Positions 19,130-29,878 are shown, counted from the stretch's first letter. The stretch is 64,000 bases of DNA from Sulfurovum sp. (GCA_030949325.1 JAUZSQ010000016.1:1-64000); one strand, 5' to 3'. A program made the numbers and translations. Notes: a model not told the origin generated them from the letters alone.

Positions 19130-20854
19130 TTACCTCTCAATAAGAATATTACCGATAGCTACCATATCCATCTTTGTTCTTGCAAAACAAGCATAGGCTT
19201 GGGCAGGAGTATTTACTATGGGTTCATTTTCATTAAAGGAAGTATTTAACAGTATGGGTACACCTGTTTTTTTATAAAACGTTTCGATAAGCTTATAATA
19301 TTTTGGTTCTACCTCAGAATCAACGCTATGAAGTCTTCCACTCCCATCTACATGCACTACGGCTTTGAGATTATTCCGTTTTTCTTCTTTAAATTGAAAT
19401 ACTTTTTCCATAAAAGGGACAGAATCAACTGTCTCAAAATATTGGGATACAAATTCTTTTAAAATTGATGGAGCAAAGGGTCTGAAAGGTTCCCTTTTTT
19501 TAATTTTAAGATTTAACATTTCTTTCGCATCATCCCTTGTAGGGTCAGCCAAAATACTTCTATGACCCAACGCTCTTGGACCAAATTCTGCTCTGCCTTG
19601 GAACCATCCAACAACACCTGCATCGATAAGACAATCTGTAATTTTATCATTGAGTTCTTTATCAGAATATTTTGTATAGATAATATTGTGTAATTTGAGG
19701 TATTCTTCTACCTCGTCATCACTAAACTTACTACCAAAATAGCTATGATACATAGGCTGTATTCTCTTGTTTCTTTGCATATGATTATATAACCACAAGG
19801 CACTACCTATGGCGGTACCTGCATCATGTCCTGCTGGTGGGATATATAGATTTTCAAAAGTTGTATGTTCTAGTATCTTACCATTGAGTACAGAGTTTTG
19901 TGCAACACCACCTGCAATACAAATATTTTTGAGTCCTGTTCTTTTTTGTAAATGATTTAAGATATGAAAAACAAGGTCTTCTGTCACCTTTTGAATAGAA
20001 GATGCTAAATCTTTATGGTACTGAGTTAGTGCTTCATCTTTTACTCTAGCCTTCCCAAATATTTCTTCCATATACTCAGAATAGATATTTTCTATAAAAG
20101 GATCACCATCCTCCCAACTCATTTGTACACCTTCTTTGGGGTGCTTAAAGTATTTGGTATTGATTTCAAAAAGTCCATTGTCTTTGAGTATAAGCACGTC
20201 TTTAACTTTATCAATTAGAGTAGGGTTGCCATAGGGACTTAAGCCCATTACTTTATATTCGTCACCATAATTCTCAAATCCTAAGTATTGCGTAAATGCT
20301 GTGTAGAAAACCCCTACAGAGTGAGGATATATCACACTATCAAGGACTTCGATATTGATATCCTTTCCTGTGCCTATCATAGTAGAGGTAAAGTCACCAA
20401 ACCCATCTATAGACAATACTGCTGATTCCTCAAAAGGAGAGGCAAAAAATGCACTTGCCATGTGGCTTCTATGATGTTCTATGTTGTGAATCTCAGCTTT
20501 AATATCATCTTGATTAACGTTAAATAACTTGGCTAGTTCAGTCTTTATCGAACTTACCTTTTTAGTATTTGCCAATCTATCTTTTAATGATTTGAAACTG
20601 ACAAAGTTTTTTACACTGTGCGTAATTTTTTTATAAATATTTGCAGATGGATCTCGTGAAATACTAATATGGTCAACTTCTTCTATGCTTATGCCACATT
20701 CTTGAAGACAAAACTTTATAGATTCACTAGGAAATCCTGCCCAATGCTTCACTCTTCTTATTCTCTCTTCTTCGATAGCAGCGATAAGCTTACCATCTTG
20801 GAATATACAGGCTGCACTATCTCCATGATATGCATTCAATCCTAATATGTACAT
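19130..20854 (-). CDS. NodU/CmcH-type carbamoyltransferase
   Basis: A 574-residue enzyme of the NodU/CmcH/TobZ family, which moves a carbamoyl group from carbamoyl phosphate via carbamoyl-AMP onto a sugar hydroxyl. The N-terminal YrdC-related kinase-like fold opens LGLNAYHGDSAA. Metal-binding histidines are in EHHRSHMASAFF, then SIDGFGDFTS, YKVMGLSPYG and GGVAQNSVLN. The C-terminal part has GRAEFGPRALGHRSILADP. In this locus it probably adds a carbamoyl group to a glycan residue. GGAG lies before the ATG, which directly follows the stop upstream. Confidence 0.92.
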   Translation of the reverse strand: MYILGLNAYHGDSAACIFQDGKLIAAIEEERIRRVKHWAGFPSESIKFCLQECGISIEEVDHISISRDPSANIYKKITHSVKNFVSFKSLKDRLANTKKVSSIKTELAKLFNVNQDDIKAEIHNIEHHRSHMASAFFASPFEESAVLSIDGFGDFTSTMIGTGKDINIEVLDSVIYPHSVGVFYTAFTQYLGFENYGDEYKVMGLSPYGNPTLIDKVKDVLILKDNGLFEINTKYFKHPKEGVQMSWEDGDPFIENIYSEYMEEIFGKARVKDEALTQYHKDLASSIQKVTEDLVFHILNHLQKRTGLKNICIAGGVAQNSVLNGKILEHTTFENLYIPPAGHDAGTAIGSALWLYNHMQRNKRIQPMYHSYFGSKFSDDEVEEYLKLHNIIYTKYSDKELNDKITDCLIDAGVVGWFQGRAEFGPRALGHRSILADPTRDDAKEMLNLKIKKREPFRPFAPSILKEFVSQYFETVDSVPFMEKVFQFKEEKRNNLKAVVHVDGSGRLHSVDSEVEPKYYKLIETFYKKTGVPILLNTSFNENEPIVNTPAQAYACFARTKMDMVAIGNILIER

Positions 20855-21946
20855 TTAATTGGCTCCTATTAAGTCTATATAATCGTTTAAAATGACATTC
20901 CAATTATATTTTTCTTTTATCATTTCATATCCATTGTCTCTATACTTATTCCTAGTATTAATAAGACTAAGTATAGCTAATTTTAGTTTAGTACTGTTGT
21001 ACTCTATTATCATGGCAGCCTCTTTGTCTATCAACTCCTCAAAAAGTCCCACTCTATTGGTTGTAATCATATTTACCCTACAAGCCATTGCCTCTAGCAT
21101 AGATATACTAAGTCCTTCGGTAAATGATGGCTGTAAATATATATCACATTGTTTTAAATAATTATATTTGGTATCACTATCAATATGTCCTATAAACTTT
21201 GTCGTATTTATATCTGAAGAATCTTGTAAAAACTTTATATAATCAGTATCACCAGTTCCAGCAATAATGAGTTCAATCTTTTCTTTAATATTATCATCTA
21301 GTTTATCTATAGCGTCTAAAATAAGTTCAATGCCTTTTATCTTATGCAATCGACCCAAGAAGAATAAGCTAACCTTTTCTTTAGAAAAATAATTTTTATG
21401 GGTTTGAATAGTGTCAATATAATGTAAATCAACACCATTTGCTATGATAACGGCATTATGACTGAACAGCGAATTTTCCATTTCTTTCTTTGAATTAAAT
21501 ATGACTTTCTGCGATACCTTCACTTGAAAATAACCTATTGTATATAAAAAGAATTTTCTTAGAGTATTTTTGATAACGCCTGAACTATTGATACTATTGT
21601 TATCTAACATACCGTGAGGTAAAAGATAGATTTTTTTACCATAAAGATAAGCTATAAAAGTACCCCATAAAGAGACAAAAGTATATAACCCATGTACAAA
21701 TACTATATCACTATTTTTGATATATTTGATACTATGCATCATAAAATCATAGGAGTACCAAAATTTACGTATACTCATCTTAAAGAATACTGTATGCGTA
21801 CTTGACTCATAATTATCAACTGTCAAAAGTATGGAATTATAACCATTGAGATTAAAAAAAGTATTGAGTGATTTTGCTACATAAGGAGGTCCGCCATATC
21901 TACTATTAAAATAAGGGATGATTTGCACTATTTTGTTATTTTTCAT
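20855..21946 (-). CDS. family 4 glycosyltransferase
   Basis: A 363-residue GT-B enzyme. The N-domain opens with IIPYFNSRYGGPPYVAKSL. The C-domain has FFLGRLHKIKG and the EX7E motif in SFTEGLSISMLEAMACR. It overlaps the upstream CgeB-like gene by 11 bases and is followed directly by the carbamoyltransferase gene. The donor and acceptor cannot be read from sequence. It probably uses an NDP-hexose at the cytosolic face of the inner membrane. Confidence 0.88.
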   Translation of the reverse strand: MKNNKIVQIIPYFNSRYGGPPYVAKSLNTFFNLNGYNSILLTVDNYESSTHTVFFKMSIRKFWYSYDFMMHSIKYIKNSDIVFVHGLYTFVSLWGTFIAYLYGKKIYLLPHGMLDNNSINSSGVIKNTLRKFFLYTIGYFQVKVSQKVIFNSKKEMENSLFSHNAVIIANGVDLHYIDTIQTHKNYFSKEKVSLFFLGRLHKIKGIELILDAIDKLDDNIKEKIELIIAGTGDTDYIKFLQDSSDINTTKFIGHIDSDTKYNYLKQCDIYLQPSFTEGLSISMLEAMACRVNMITTNRVGLFEELIDKEAAMIIEYNSTKLKLAILSLINTRNKYRDNGYEMIKEKYNWNVILNDYIDLIGAN

Positions 21947-22999
21947 ATGTAGAGATTACCTCTTTTACCCTATTTCTTATTTCGTGACCATCTCTTAATA
22001 ATCTCTGATAACCATTTTCAGAAACTTCAGTTAATGTATCTTGATGTGCTAGGTAATACTGTACCTTACCTAGTAACTCTTCTTTTGTTTTGAAATAGTC
22101 TGCTTCCTTACCCTCAGAAAACATAGTATTCAAATCATCTGAGTATTCTGCCATCATCATTGTTTTTGTAGCAGGTATCTCAAAACATCTTCTTGTGTAG
22201 GTATCATTATTTAATTTAGATAAAAATACAAGTGCTATTTTTGTACTATTTAAGGCTAGATTATAATCATTATAAACAGGTTTTATCTCGCTTAATCTAT
22301 CTCTAAAAAAATCATAATATTTTGATTTATCCCACTCTGTCCCATATAGTTTCAAATCTATACCATTATCAATCAGAAGTTTAATCGCTTCATCTCTACC
22401 ATCATCTTCATAATGACCTATAAATACAACATCACACTTGTATTTGTCTGTGGACACCTTTTGATATGAAAATTATTTTCTTTGAGATAATATGACCTCA
22501 AAAGTGTACTATTCTTATATCCTATATGTCTATAGTCCTCAACATTTTTCCATCTATAGGAAAATATATAATCATAAAAAGGTATGGATTTTTTATAATA
22601 TCTCCAGACATAGCTTTTATAAGAAATCGAAAAGGGATCATCATTATTGTATCCGAAGACCTTGCTTTGAGTATTTTTTTGAATCATTTTTATGGTATTA
22701 GGATATATATGGGTACCACGATATATAAAAACCATATCTGGCTTCATTTGATTGGTTTTTATTATTAAATCATGATTTATCTTTTGAATGGCTGGACCTA
22801 TTAAAAATTTATTTTGTAGTCTGTAATAGAGTGATTTTATTTTATGATTATCTGTTTTGTATCGAGTGGCATATTGATAATGATAAAAATACTCTTTCCA
22901 ACTAAACTTATGTACCTCATGTCCCAAACTTCTAAACCCATCAAAAAAAGCTTGTGCATAAATTTTACCATGCCAATCAGCGACTATTAATATTTTCAA
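21936..22999 (-). CDS. CgeB-like glycosyltransferase (one frameshift in this sequence)
   Basis: The N-terminal half (MKILIVADWHGKIYAQAF to about 22460) and the C-terminal half (CDVVFIGHYEDDGRDEAI onward) together match CgeB/Glyco_trans_1_2 transferases of about 354 residues. The halves lie in different frames. Adding one base to the CC at 22457-22458 joins them as FHIKRVSTDKYKCDV. The C-terminal part has RCFEIPATKTMMMAEY, which corresponds to the donor-binding end of GT-B enzymes. Overlaps on both sides (4 and 11 bases) place it firmly in the operon. Confidence 0.8.
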
Positions 23000-24534
23000 A
23001 TCAATTTTCCCAAGCCTATTAAAGTATATCTTTCTCCCACACCAGCACTTTTAAGTGGCAATGTATCCCATATCTTTTTTTGTTCTTTTGTCATAATGCC
23101 ATGTTGAACAAATTTATTGTTTGCATCTTTTAGTTCATTATGAAAATCTCTATATAATAATCTCTCTTGCTCTTCTGTTTGATATTTATTAAATAGTTGA
23201 ATGTACCCTTTCGTAAGTGGTCGTAACACTGCATTCGCTCGGTTTAAGAACTTAAATGTATACCATTCAAAAAAAGCAGAAAATTTATTTTCTAATGTAA
23301 ATCCAGAAGATACGCCATTAAAATCACGTGATGAGATATTTTTAATATTTACGGAATTAATAATGGTAAATTCTTTGTCCAAAATAATATCAAGTAATTG
23401 CTTTTGCTCTCTAAACTGAATAGGTACAGATATCATATAATGTAATAAATCATAACTAGCCAATACTAAATCACTCTTTTGTATATAGGCTAAATATGCA
23501 TGGAATTTTTGATTTCTTTCTGTTAAATACTTATATTCACTTAAAGAAGAATAATTGGATTCTCTTTTGAAGTGAATAAATATTTTTTTAGAATCAGAAA
23601 TGATTGATTTTTTAATTTTAGACGATAAATAATGAATATTATCTAAGTATTTTACATAATAATTGTCACTGATACTTTCATCTTTTTTAGGAAAGAGACA
23701 ATCATACCCAAAGAGTGCATCACTAAAGTAGTTTGATATTTTAGTGTAGCCTTTCAATGCATTGTCATCTAAAAAATCTAATATATGACAATGATTAATA
23801 GCAATTTGACCACCACTCATTTGTGGAAGATAGCCCATAGCTTTTATATAAGAATCTTTTGTAAGCTTATGAAAGATGGGTGTGTCGTATCCTAAGGCAC
23901 TAGCAACATCACAAGCATAGGTATATTCTAAAAGTCGTTCATCAAATCCAAAGGTAAAAAGTTTTACATTTTCTTTGGGAATATATTTTGATAAAAAAGC
24001 AAGTGTAATACGACTATCCATTCCTCCACTCATACCCATTACATACTTTTGAGTTTTATCAAATTTTGAAAATATACTATCAAGTCTATCATACAATCCT
24101 TGAGCTGCTTTTTCTCTACTATCTATACTTTTATCAACTTCAATATTAAAATCCCAATATCTTTGTATCGTATATGTATTGGTTTTTTTATCTATAGTTA
24201 TTTTAGAAGCACTAGGCATCTGTTCTACATTTTCATATAACGTTCTAGTCCAAAGTCCACTACCAAAAAGCACAATCTCCCAAAAGCCCACTTTATCTAT
24301 AGTCTTATCAATACTTTCAATCGTATAAAAGTCTTCGAAATTTGAAAAGATAATTAACCCATCATTCCTATCTTTTGCAATAAATAAAGGAATAGTACGA
24401 AAGGGATCATTATATATTTCTATTTTCAAATCACTATGTATTACCTGAATACCATTTTGTTTTATATTGAAATCTTTAACATCTCTATATTTTACATTTT
24501 CTAATATTGTATAGATACTCATATCTTTATCCAT
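22996..24534 (-). CDS. asparagine-synthase-like amidotransferase
   Basis: A 512-residue protein with an asparagine synthetase C-terminal domain. The PP-loop for ATP is SGGMDSR at 169-175. The N-terminal part looks like a degenerate glutaminase-type domain. It has FSNFEDFYTI and PFRTIPLF but no Cys2 nucleophile, so ammonia must come from elsewhere. Enzymes like this in O-antigen loci (for example WbpS) turn uronic acids of the glycan into amides. That role is inferred here. The first 16 bases overlap the fucosyltransferase gene. MSIYTI four codons later is an alternative start. Confidence 0.78.
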   Translation of the reverse strand: MDKDMSIYTILENVKYRDVKDFNIKQNGIQVIHSDLKIEIYNDPFRTIPLFIAKDRNDGLIIFSNFEDFYTIESIDKTIDKVGFWEIVLFGSGLWTRTLYENVEQMPSASKITIDKKTNTYTIQRYWDFNIEVDKSIDSREKAAQGLYDRLDSIFSKFDKTQKYVMGMSGGMDSRITLAFLSKYIPKENVKLFTFGFDERLLEYTYACDVASALGYDTPIFHKLTKDSYIKAMGYLPQMSGGQIAINHCHILDFLDDNALKGYTKISNYFSDALFGYDCLFPKKDESISDNYYVKYLDNIHYLSSKIKKSIISDSKKIFIHFKRESNYSSLSEYKYLTERNQKFHAYLAYIQKSDLVLASYDLLHYMISVPIQFREQKQLLDIILDKEFTIINSVNIKNISSRDFNGVSSGFTLENKFSAFFEWYTFKFLNRANAVLRPLTKGYIQLFNKYQTEEQERLLYRDFHNELKDANNKFVQHGIMTKEQKKIWDTLPLKSAGVGERYTLIGLGKLI

Positions 24535-25379
24535 TCTTCAGAGGCTAAATGTAGATTAGGATTTGAAGTAAACCATATTTTAGGAGTAATAACTATTTTA
24601 TTCGTATTGAGATTAAGCCAAGCACCCCACCAACTAAAAGTACTATTTGCAATGATATTATGTTTACACTGTTTCATTAACTCTAAATCATCCAATGCAT
24701 TTTTTGTATTATCTACAAAAGTTTTATTTTCAAGAAAGTCAAAATTCTCTTTACACCAAGCTATATCATCTGAAAATATATAAAACTTAGGCTTCTCAAT
24801 TTTACTTGATATATAGTTGATAGCATTTTTATAATAATCTAAATTACAAGTACCGTGAGTATGATTGGTATGAGAATCCTCTACATAGTCTCCACGTCTT
24901 ACATGTAAACTTACACTATTTATTTGTTCTATTACTGCTAAGTACACCTTGGCGTCTTTACTAATAGTATTTTTTAAGGTAAAGTCTTGTATTATTTCAT
25001 CTCTCATATCCATAAAATATTTTTCATTTTGCCAGAAACCATCTAAATATATATGGTCATTCTTAGCATATATTTCCCTATCAAATAGAGTTAACTTTTT
25101 TTCTAAAATATAAAAAGATGGTCTACTAATATGTAATTTTAACTTAGTTTTAATTTTAAAAATAAAGTCTTCTTTACCTCTATATCGTCTAACTTCATAC
25201 TCTGTAGCAATGTTTTCATTAATATTAAACAAATTTAACTCATATTTTCGTAAAGTTTGTTTTAAATAAAAAGAGAGATCTACCTTAAAGATATCACTAT
25301 TATTTTTAGCCATGGTTTTTGCTATTGCATATTGAAACATCTGATTGCCAAGTCCTCCACTTATCCTAGTTATTATCAT
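24519..25379 (-). CDS. GT11 alpha-1,2-fucosyltransferase
   Basis: A 286-residue GT11 enzyme. The family opening ISGGLGNQMFQYA is at the N-terminus. The GDP-fucose binding motif HVRRGDYV lies mid-protein, and NSTFSWWGAWLN is near the C-terminus. It moves fucose from GDP-L-fucose, usually in alpha-1,2 linkage. The donor is made by manC, gmd and fcl at the start of this same locus, so supply and use are co-transcribed. The start overlaps the upstream methyltransferase by 4 bases. Confidence 0.92.
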   Translation of the reverse strand: MIITRISGGLGNQMFQYAIAKTMAKNNSDIFKVDLSFYLKQTLRKYELNLFNINENIATEYEVRRYRGKEDFIFKIKTKLKLHISRPSFYILEKKLTLFDREIYAKNDHIYLDGFWQNEKYFMDMRDEIIQDFTLKNTISKDAKVYLAVIEQINSVSLHVRRGDYVEDSHTNHTHGTCNLDYYKNAINYISSKIEKPKFYIFSDDIAWCKENFDFLENKTFVDNTKNALDDLELMKQCKHNIIANSTFSWWGAWLNLNTNKIVITPKIWFTSNPNLHLASEEWIKI

Positions 25380-26074
25380 TGTTTTTTCATCACTACTTGA
25401 TAACCAAAAGTTAAAAATTCTTTACTTTTTGTATCTTGTTTCGATAGAAAATTTAACAATGGAATGGTAAATATTCTAAAATATATTTTCAAAAATAATT
25501 TAACTAACTTATGACTAGAGTAACTGGGAATCCTATTTAACTCTTGCCCTACAAAATCATAAGCATTCCCATTTTCTACTATTTCGACAACTTCCATATT
25601 ATTATCTTTTGCCATGTCTATATACCATTGCTTATAAAAACCACTATAATAATAATAGGGTGTCATATGAGGTAAACTAGCAAAAGGAGCCGTTATAATC
25701 AAAAGACCTTTAGGTTTTAATAGTCGAGAGAACTCCTTAATTGTCTCATTTGGATAGGGGATATGTTCAATAACTTCTGTACATAAAATGACATGAAAAC
25801 TATTGTTCTCTTCAGCTATATCCCAAATATTTCCAATATAGTCAATCTCTCCATATTTCCACTCTTTATTATGCAGAGCATTCCCATCCCCTTGTCCATC
25901 ATACTGTGCAAAATCTTGAGATTTATACTCAAGATGAGAACAAAACTTACGATAATTTTGTGGACCACAACCTGCATCTAAAATTTTTAATCCACTTTCA
26001 ATAGATTTTAGTTTTTCCTCTACCCATTCATTTCTAAAGTGAACATTATTCTTTATTTTAAACAAATCAAACAT
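25376..26074 (-). CDS. class I SAM-dependent methyltransferase
   Basis: A 232-residue methyltransferase of the Methyltransf_11/UbiE type. Motif I is KILDAGCGPQNY. An acidic loop follows, and the post-motif HVILCTEVIEHIPYPNE and LLKPKGLLIITAPF strands are typical. It probably O- or N-methylates a sugar of the glycan, judging from its position between the flippase and fucosyltransferase genes, with 8- and 4-base overlaps. The exact target is unknown. Confidence 0.85.
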   Translation of the reverse strand: MFDLFKIKNNVHFRNEWVEEKLKSIESGLKILDAGCGPQNYRKFCSHLEYKSQDFAQYDGQGDGNALHNKEWKYGEIDYIGNIWDIAEENNSFHVILCTEVIEHIPYPNETIKEFSRLLKPKGLLIITAPFASLPHMTPYYYYSGFYKQWYIDMAKDNNMEVVEIVENGNAYDFVGQELNRIPSYSSHKLVKLFLKIYFRIFTIPLLNFLSKQDTKSKEFLTFGYQVVMKKQ

Positions 26075-27314
26075 TTTTTCTCCTAAATTTCCAGACTACT
26101 ATAAATATTAATATAGCATAACTAATATAGCCTATAAGATAACTATAAATAGCACCATTTAATCCATACATATTTATTAAAATTAACCCAGATACCACGG
26201 ATAATACTCCTGAGATAATAGAGGGTGTTATTAACTTTTTAGATTCATTATTTGCCAATAGCTCATATACAGAAAACATAGCCAAAGTATAGATGGAATA
26301 GGCTAAAAACAAGGAAGTGAATGCCCAACTATGGTATATATATTCTTCGCTTGAAAATAGAGTAATAATTTCGTGTGCAAATATATATATAAATAATCCA
26401 ATGATTAAAAATAAAATAGGTAAAGTTAAAAGTAAAATATTGGTAACTCTCCTAGCAAAACCTTGTTTAGTATTTTCTTTTTGATATATTATGGGAACAA
26501 TATATGAACCCAATATAGTTTGGATTCCCATAGGTATTATGATTGTGATTGATGTTAAAATAGAATATATAGCTACACTCTCTTTATCTAAATATATATC
26601 AATTATCCACCTATTAGACATATCTCTTGCCCATGTAAAAATCGCCATGATTAGGAAAGGGTAAGAGAATAACCAAAGTCTTTTATTATGAAATAAAAAA
26701 GTTACTTTATTTACAACACTTAGTTTTAACTCATTTTTATTTTCTAGGTACAATTTTATCGTTGATATGAAATTTATAATAATAAAAAGATATAAAACTA
26801 TATTCAGAGTTATATCTTGTATGAAAATTATTAAAATGAGTACTTTAAGTCCAAATTCCAAACTATTGGAAATAAGTATCTCTATCCTCTTTCTCTCAGC
26901 ACCAACAATAGTTCTAAAACTAGTTTTAACAACTTCACTCGTTAAAAAGAAAAATATAGTCCAAATATATTCACTAAACACACTTAATTCAATATTTAGG
27001 GAGTCAATAATACTGAAAATACTTATATAAAATATAATAGCTACTAATAGTAAAAATAGGTAATTTGAATAAAATTCTGAAAAGCTATTTTCACTTCTAT
27101 TTATACTTACATATCTTGATGCTCCCTGATCTAAACATTTAAAAGGGAAAAGAGCAATAAAACTGACTATAGATAAAATTAATGCGTACACACCAAAATC
27201 TTCTTTTGTTAATGTAATCGCTAAAATTTTCATAATAGCCAATGCTCCAATCATACTAATCAATGTATATAGAAGCACTACCAATGACTCATTATTAACA
27301 ATTTTTCTAAACAT
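26067..27314 (-). CDS. Wzx-type polysaccharide flippase
   Basis: A 415-residue protein of the MOP/MVF superfamily with about 12 to 14 hydrophobic segments. The N-terminus shows the Wzx-like ILAITLTKEDFGVYALI and CLDQGASRYVS. Such proteins flip undecaprenyl-linked glycans to the periplasm. The locus has this flippase plus PglB but no recognisable Wzy polymerase and no PglK-type ABC flippase. A Wzx feeding a PglB would be a mixed arrangement. Confidence 0.83.
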   Translation of the reverse strand: MFRKIVNNESLVVLLYTLISMIGALAIMKILAITLTKEDFGVYALILSIVSFIALFPFKCLDQGASRYVSINRSENSFSEFYSNYLFLLLVAIIFYISIFSIIDSLNIELSVFSEYIWTIFFFLTSEVVKTSFRTIVGAERKRIEILISNSLEFGLKVLILIIFIQDITLNIVLYLFIIINFISTIKLYLENKNELKLSVVNKVTFLFHNKRLWLFSYPFLIMAIFTWARDMSNRWIIDIYLDKESVAIYSILTSITIIIPMGIQTILGSYIVPIIYQKENTKQGFARRVTNILLLTLPILFLIIGLFIYIFAHEIITLFSSEEYIYHSWAFTSLFLAYSIYTLAMFSVYELLANNESKKLITPSIISGVLSVVSGLILINMYGLNGAIYSYLIGYISYAILIFIVVWKFRRKNV

Positions 27315-27328
27315 CTAAGTACTTCTCT

Positions 27329-28223
27329 TTAAAATAAAACATTATTATCTTTATAAAAAATAAAATCATATACACTATCTAGCTTGTTAATATCAAACTC
27401 TTCAATCTTTTTTGATTTATGATTTATCATTTTTATTTTATATCCAAAACTTAATAAATAATCAATCACATCATTCGTACTATGACCAAATCGTTGAGTC
27501 CAGTCATCATATATTTCTATTAAAATAATAGGGTAGAATTTTTCTATGGTTTTTTTGGCTCCTTGAAGAACCAAGAGTTCAGCTCCTTCAACATCACATT
27601 TTATAAAATTTATTTGTTCAATACCCTTCTCTTCTACATATTTGTCTAAAGTGATAACATTTACTTTTGTCAAGTTTTGCATAGACTTTGGATTCATAAC
27701 AATATGATTACCAGCATACTCATCATTGGTAAAATAAAGTTCTCCTTTTTCAAAAGAGAGACCTTGATTATTCGCCTGAATACAATTACTTTTATTATGC
27801 TCAATATTTTTTTTTAAATATTTCAAAAGTTTCAGGAAGTGGTTCAAAGGAATGTATGTTACAATTATTAAATTTTTTAGCAACAAAAATACTATATAAG
27901 CCAAAGTTTGCACCTATATCTATAAAAGTGTGTCCATCTTTAAAATTTCTACTTACAAAATCTACTTCAACAGATTCAAAACCACTTTTTTTTTCTAGTC
28001 CTAAAAGCCCACCAAATTTACTTGGTACATATAAAAATTCTATATTTTCATATACTCTTACCCAACTATTTTTTCCATCAAAGAACATGCCATTCAAATT
28101 ATTTTTTGTAATTACTTTATTTACATTTTCAAAAATATATCGAATTCTAGATAATTTTGGATATCTAAGGTTTTGATAAATAGCAAATAATAATTTATTT
28201 GATTTAATTGTTTTCTTTATCAT
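27329..28223 (-). CDS. FkbM-family methyltransferase (one frameshift in this sequence)
   Basis: The product, about 297 residues after repair, starts at the ATG at 28223 (MIKKTIKSNK) behind a good AGGAG. Motif I is FIDIGANFGLYSI, followed by IHSFEPLPETFEI. After the break the FkbM signature INFIKCDVEGAELLVLQGA is intact. The break is a run of nine T at 27807-27815. With eight the text reads IFKKNIEHNK. It probably methylates a hydroxyl of a glycan sugar. An upstream in-frame start at 28283 would extend into the DUF268 gene and has no ribosome site. Confidence 0.85.
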
Positions 28224-28992
28224 TTTGTTTTCTCCTAAAATGAAATAACCCCAATGAATAGAATGCTTCATAAAAGTCATCAAGATTTACTTTTTCTACA
28301 AAAATACCTTTATCATCTACTGCACAAAACTCTATTAATACCAAATCATCTAATTCTTTGACTATTGTATTTGGATTAAAAATTCTATGTGCATGGTACA
28401 TGACTCTCTCCTTACCAATGGGGATACCCAAGTATAAGTCACCATCTTTTGCCAATACTCTTTGCAATTCTTTAAGTGCTTCTATCGAACCATTTGGATT
28501 AATAGGATCACCGTATCGACCTAGTCCTATATGTTCTATTACATGCAAACAAGATAAAGAGTTAATGCTATTATCTTCAAAAGGTAGATTTAAAATATCA
28601 CCTTCTATACATTTCATATTTTCTATATGATATTCTACATATCTAAAATCTATAAAATTTACTTTTGTAAATATACTACATTGCGAGGTAAAGCCATCAA
28701 TTCTTGAACCTACATCAAAATGTTCCTTGACTTGACTTTGATAAACTTTCTTTAAAGCCCAATTATCTTGGTAAAAATATTGTCCTCCACCCGTCTGTGA
28801 TGCACTTGTTTTATCATTCAATTCTGGCCATAAGTCTTTATATTCTACAATCTCATTTGACATGGATTTATATTTAAAATAACCTATCATAAAACTTGGA
28901 TATCTAAAAAGATTCTTAAATCCTTTTATTAGATTAAACATATTAATGACTGGATTTAAAAGTCTTAATATCGTTTTTAATTTATTTTTCAT
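28204..28992 (-). CDS. DUF268 protein, putative methyltransferase
   Basis: A 262-residue DUF268 protein. The diagnostic stretch HVIEHIGLGRYGDPINPNG is fully present, and FDVGSRIDGF corresponds to the SAM-binding loop of class I methyltransferases. DUF268 genes are common in glycan loci. No activity is proven, but the fold suggests a methyltransferase. The N-terminus is hydrophobic and basic and may lie on the membrane. It overlaps the FkbM gene by about 20 bases. Confidence 0.8.
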   Translation of the reverse strand: MKNKLKTILRLLNPVINMFNLIKGFKNLFRYPSFMIGYFKYKSMSNEIVEYKDLWPELNDKTSASQTGGGQYFYQDNWALKKVYQSQVKEHFDVGSRIDGFTSQCSIFTKVNFIDFRYVEYHIENMKCIEGDILNLPFEDNSINSLSCLHVIEHIGLGRYGDPINPNGSIEALKELQRVLAKDGDLYLGIPIGKERVMYHAHRIFNPNTIVKELDDLVLIEFCAVDDKGIFVEKVNLDDFYEAFYSLGLFHFRRKQNDKENN

Positions 28993-28999
28993 ATATTTC

Positions 29000-29878
29000 C
29001 TAATTAAACTTTACAATCTTATCTTCAAGTATTTCATAAATACTATTACACTTTTTACATTCAATAGATATAGTACTACTTTCATCAAAGTCAGAAGATT
29101 TACACTTAGGACACATCATGAGTTCTTTTATATTTAAGTTTTTATTTCTATTATTTTGAGAAAAGTACTTTCTCACTAAGTGTAAAATATTTGTTTTTAT
29201 CTTAGCCATAGTTGTTGCTTTTCTATAAACCTTATCACTGATAGGAGATTCCCAATCAAACTCATACTCAGGGTTCAGTATGTTGTATTTTATCCCACCA
29301 TTCTCTTTGGACCAATAATATCTTACATTAAATTTAAATGGATATTTTGACACAATTTCCCCAAATACTGGTTTAACTTTATTGGCAAGTAATTTTTCTA
29401 TCTCTTCATCTTGTATATAATATTTCTTTTTTCTAATCTGAATCTCATTTTCTATATCTGTAATTTCAAGCCTATGATCCAAATAACATGCTAATCTTTC
29501 GAAAAATGCATCAGGTACTTCTATATATCCAGCTTTAGCTACTCTTTGAATCTCACTTATAAACTTTTCTGGATCTTTAGAGTGTTCTAAGACATGGGAA
29601 GCGATTACAAAATCAAAACTATTATCTTTAAAAGGTAAGTTTTCTACAAATCCAAGTACCGTAGGTCTATCGGATATAAGCTTTGTATAATGTCGTTCTC
29701 TCGTATCCAAATATGCATCAATCAGTACATTTGAACGAAAATAGGGGTTACCACCACTGCCTACTTCTAAAACAAGAGCATTCTTATCAACAGGACAATG
29801 AAGTCTCCTAAGAGACCAGGCTATTGCATCTAGCTTTAATTTTAAAAATACATCCATTATCTTACTAGTTCTTTGCAT
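29000..29878 (-). CDS. SAM-dependent methyltransferase with C-terminal zinc ribbon
   Basis: A 292-residue protein. Residues about 20-150 form a class I methyltransferase (LVLEVGSGGNPYF, FDFVIASHVLEHSKDP). Residues about 250-285 hold four cysteines as two CxxC pairs (CPKC and CKKC), a Trm112-like zinc ribbon. Such a fused ribbon is seen in some glycan-locus methyltransferases. The target is unknown. Gaps of 7 bases downstream and 10 upstream place it in the operon. Confidence 0.82.
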   Translation of the reverse strand: MQRTSKIMDVFLKLKLDAIAWSLRRLHCPVDKNALVLEVGSGGNPYFRSNVLIDAYLDTRERHYTKLISDRPTVLGFVENLPFKDNSFDFVIASHVLEHSKDPEKFISEIQRVAKAGYIEVPDAFFERLACYLDHRLEITDIENEIQIRKKKYYIQDEEIEKLLANKVKPVFGEIVSKYPFKFNVRYYWSKENGGIKYNILNPEYEFDWESPISDKVYRKATTMAKIKTNILHLVRKYFSQNNRNKNLNIKELMMCPKCKSSDFDESSTISIECKKCNSIYEILEDKIVKFN

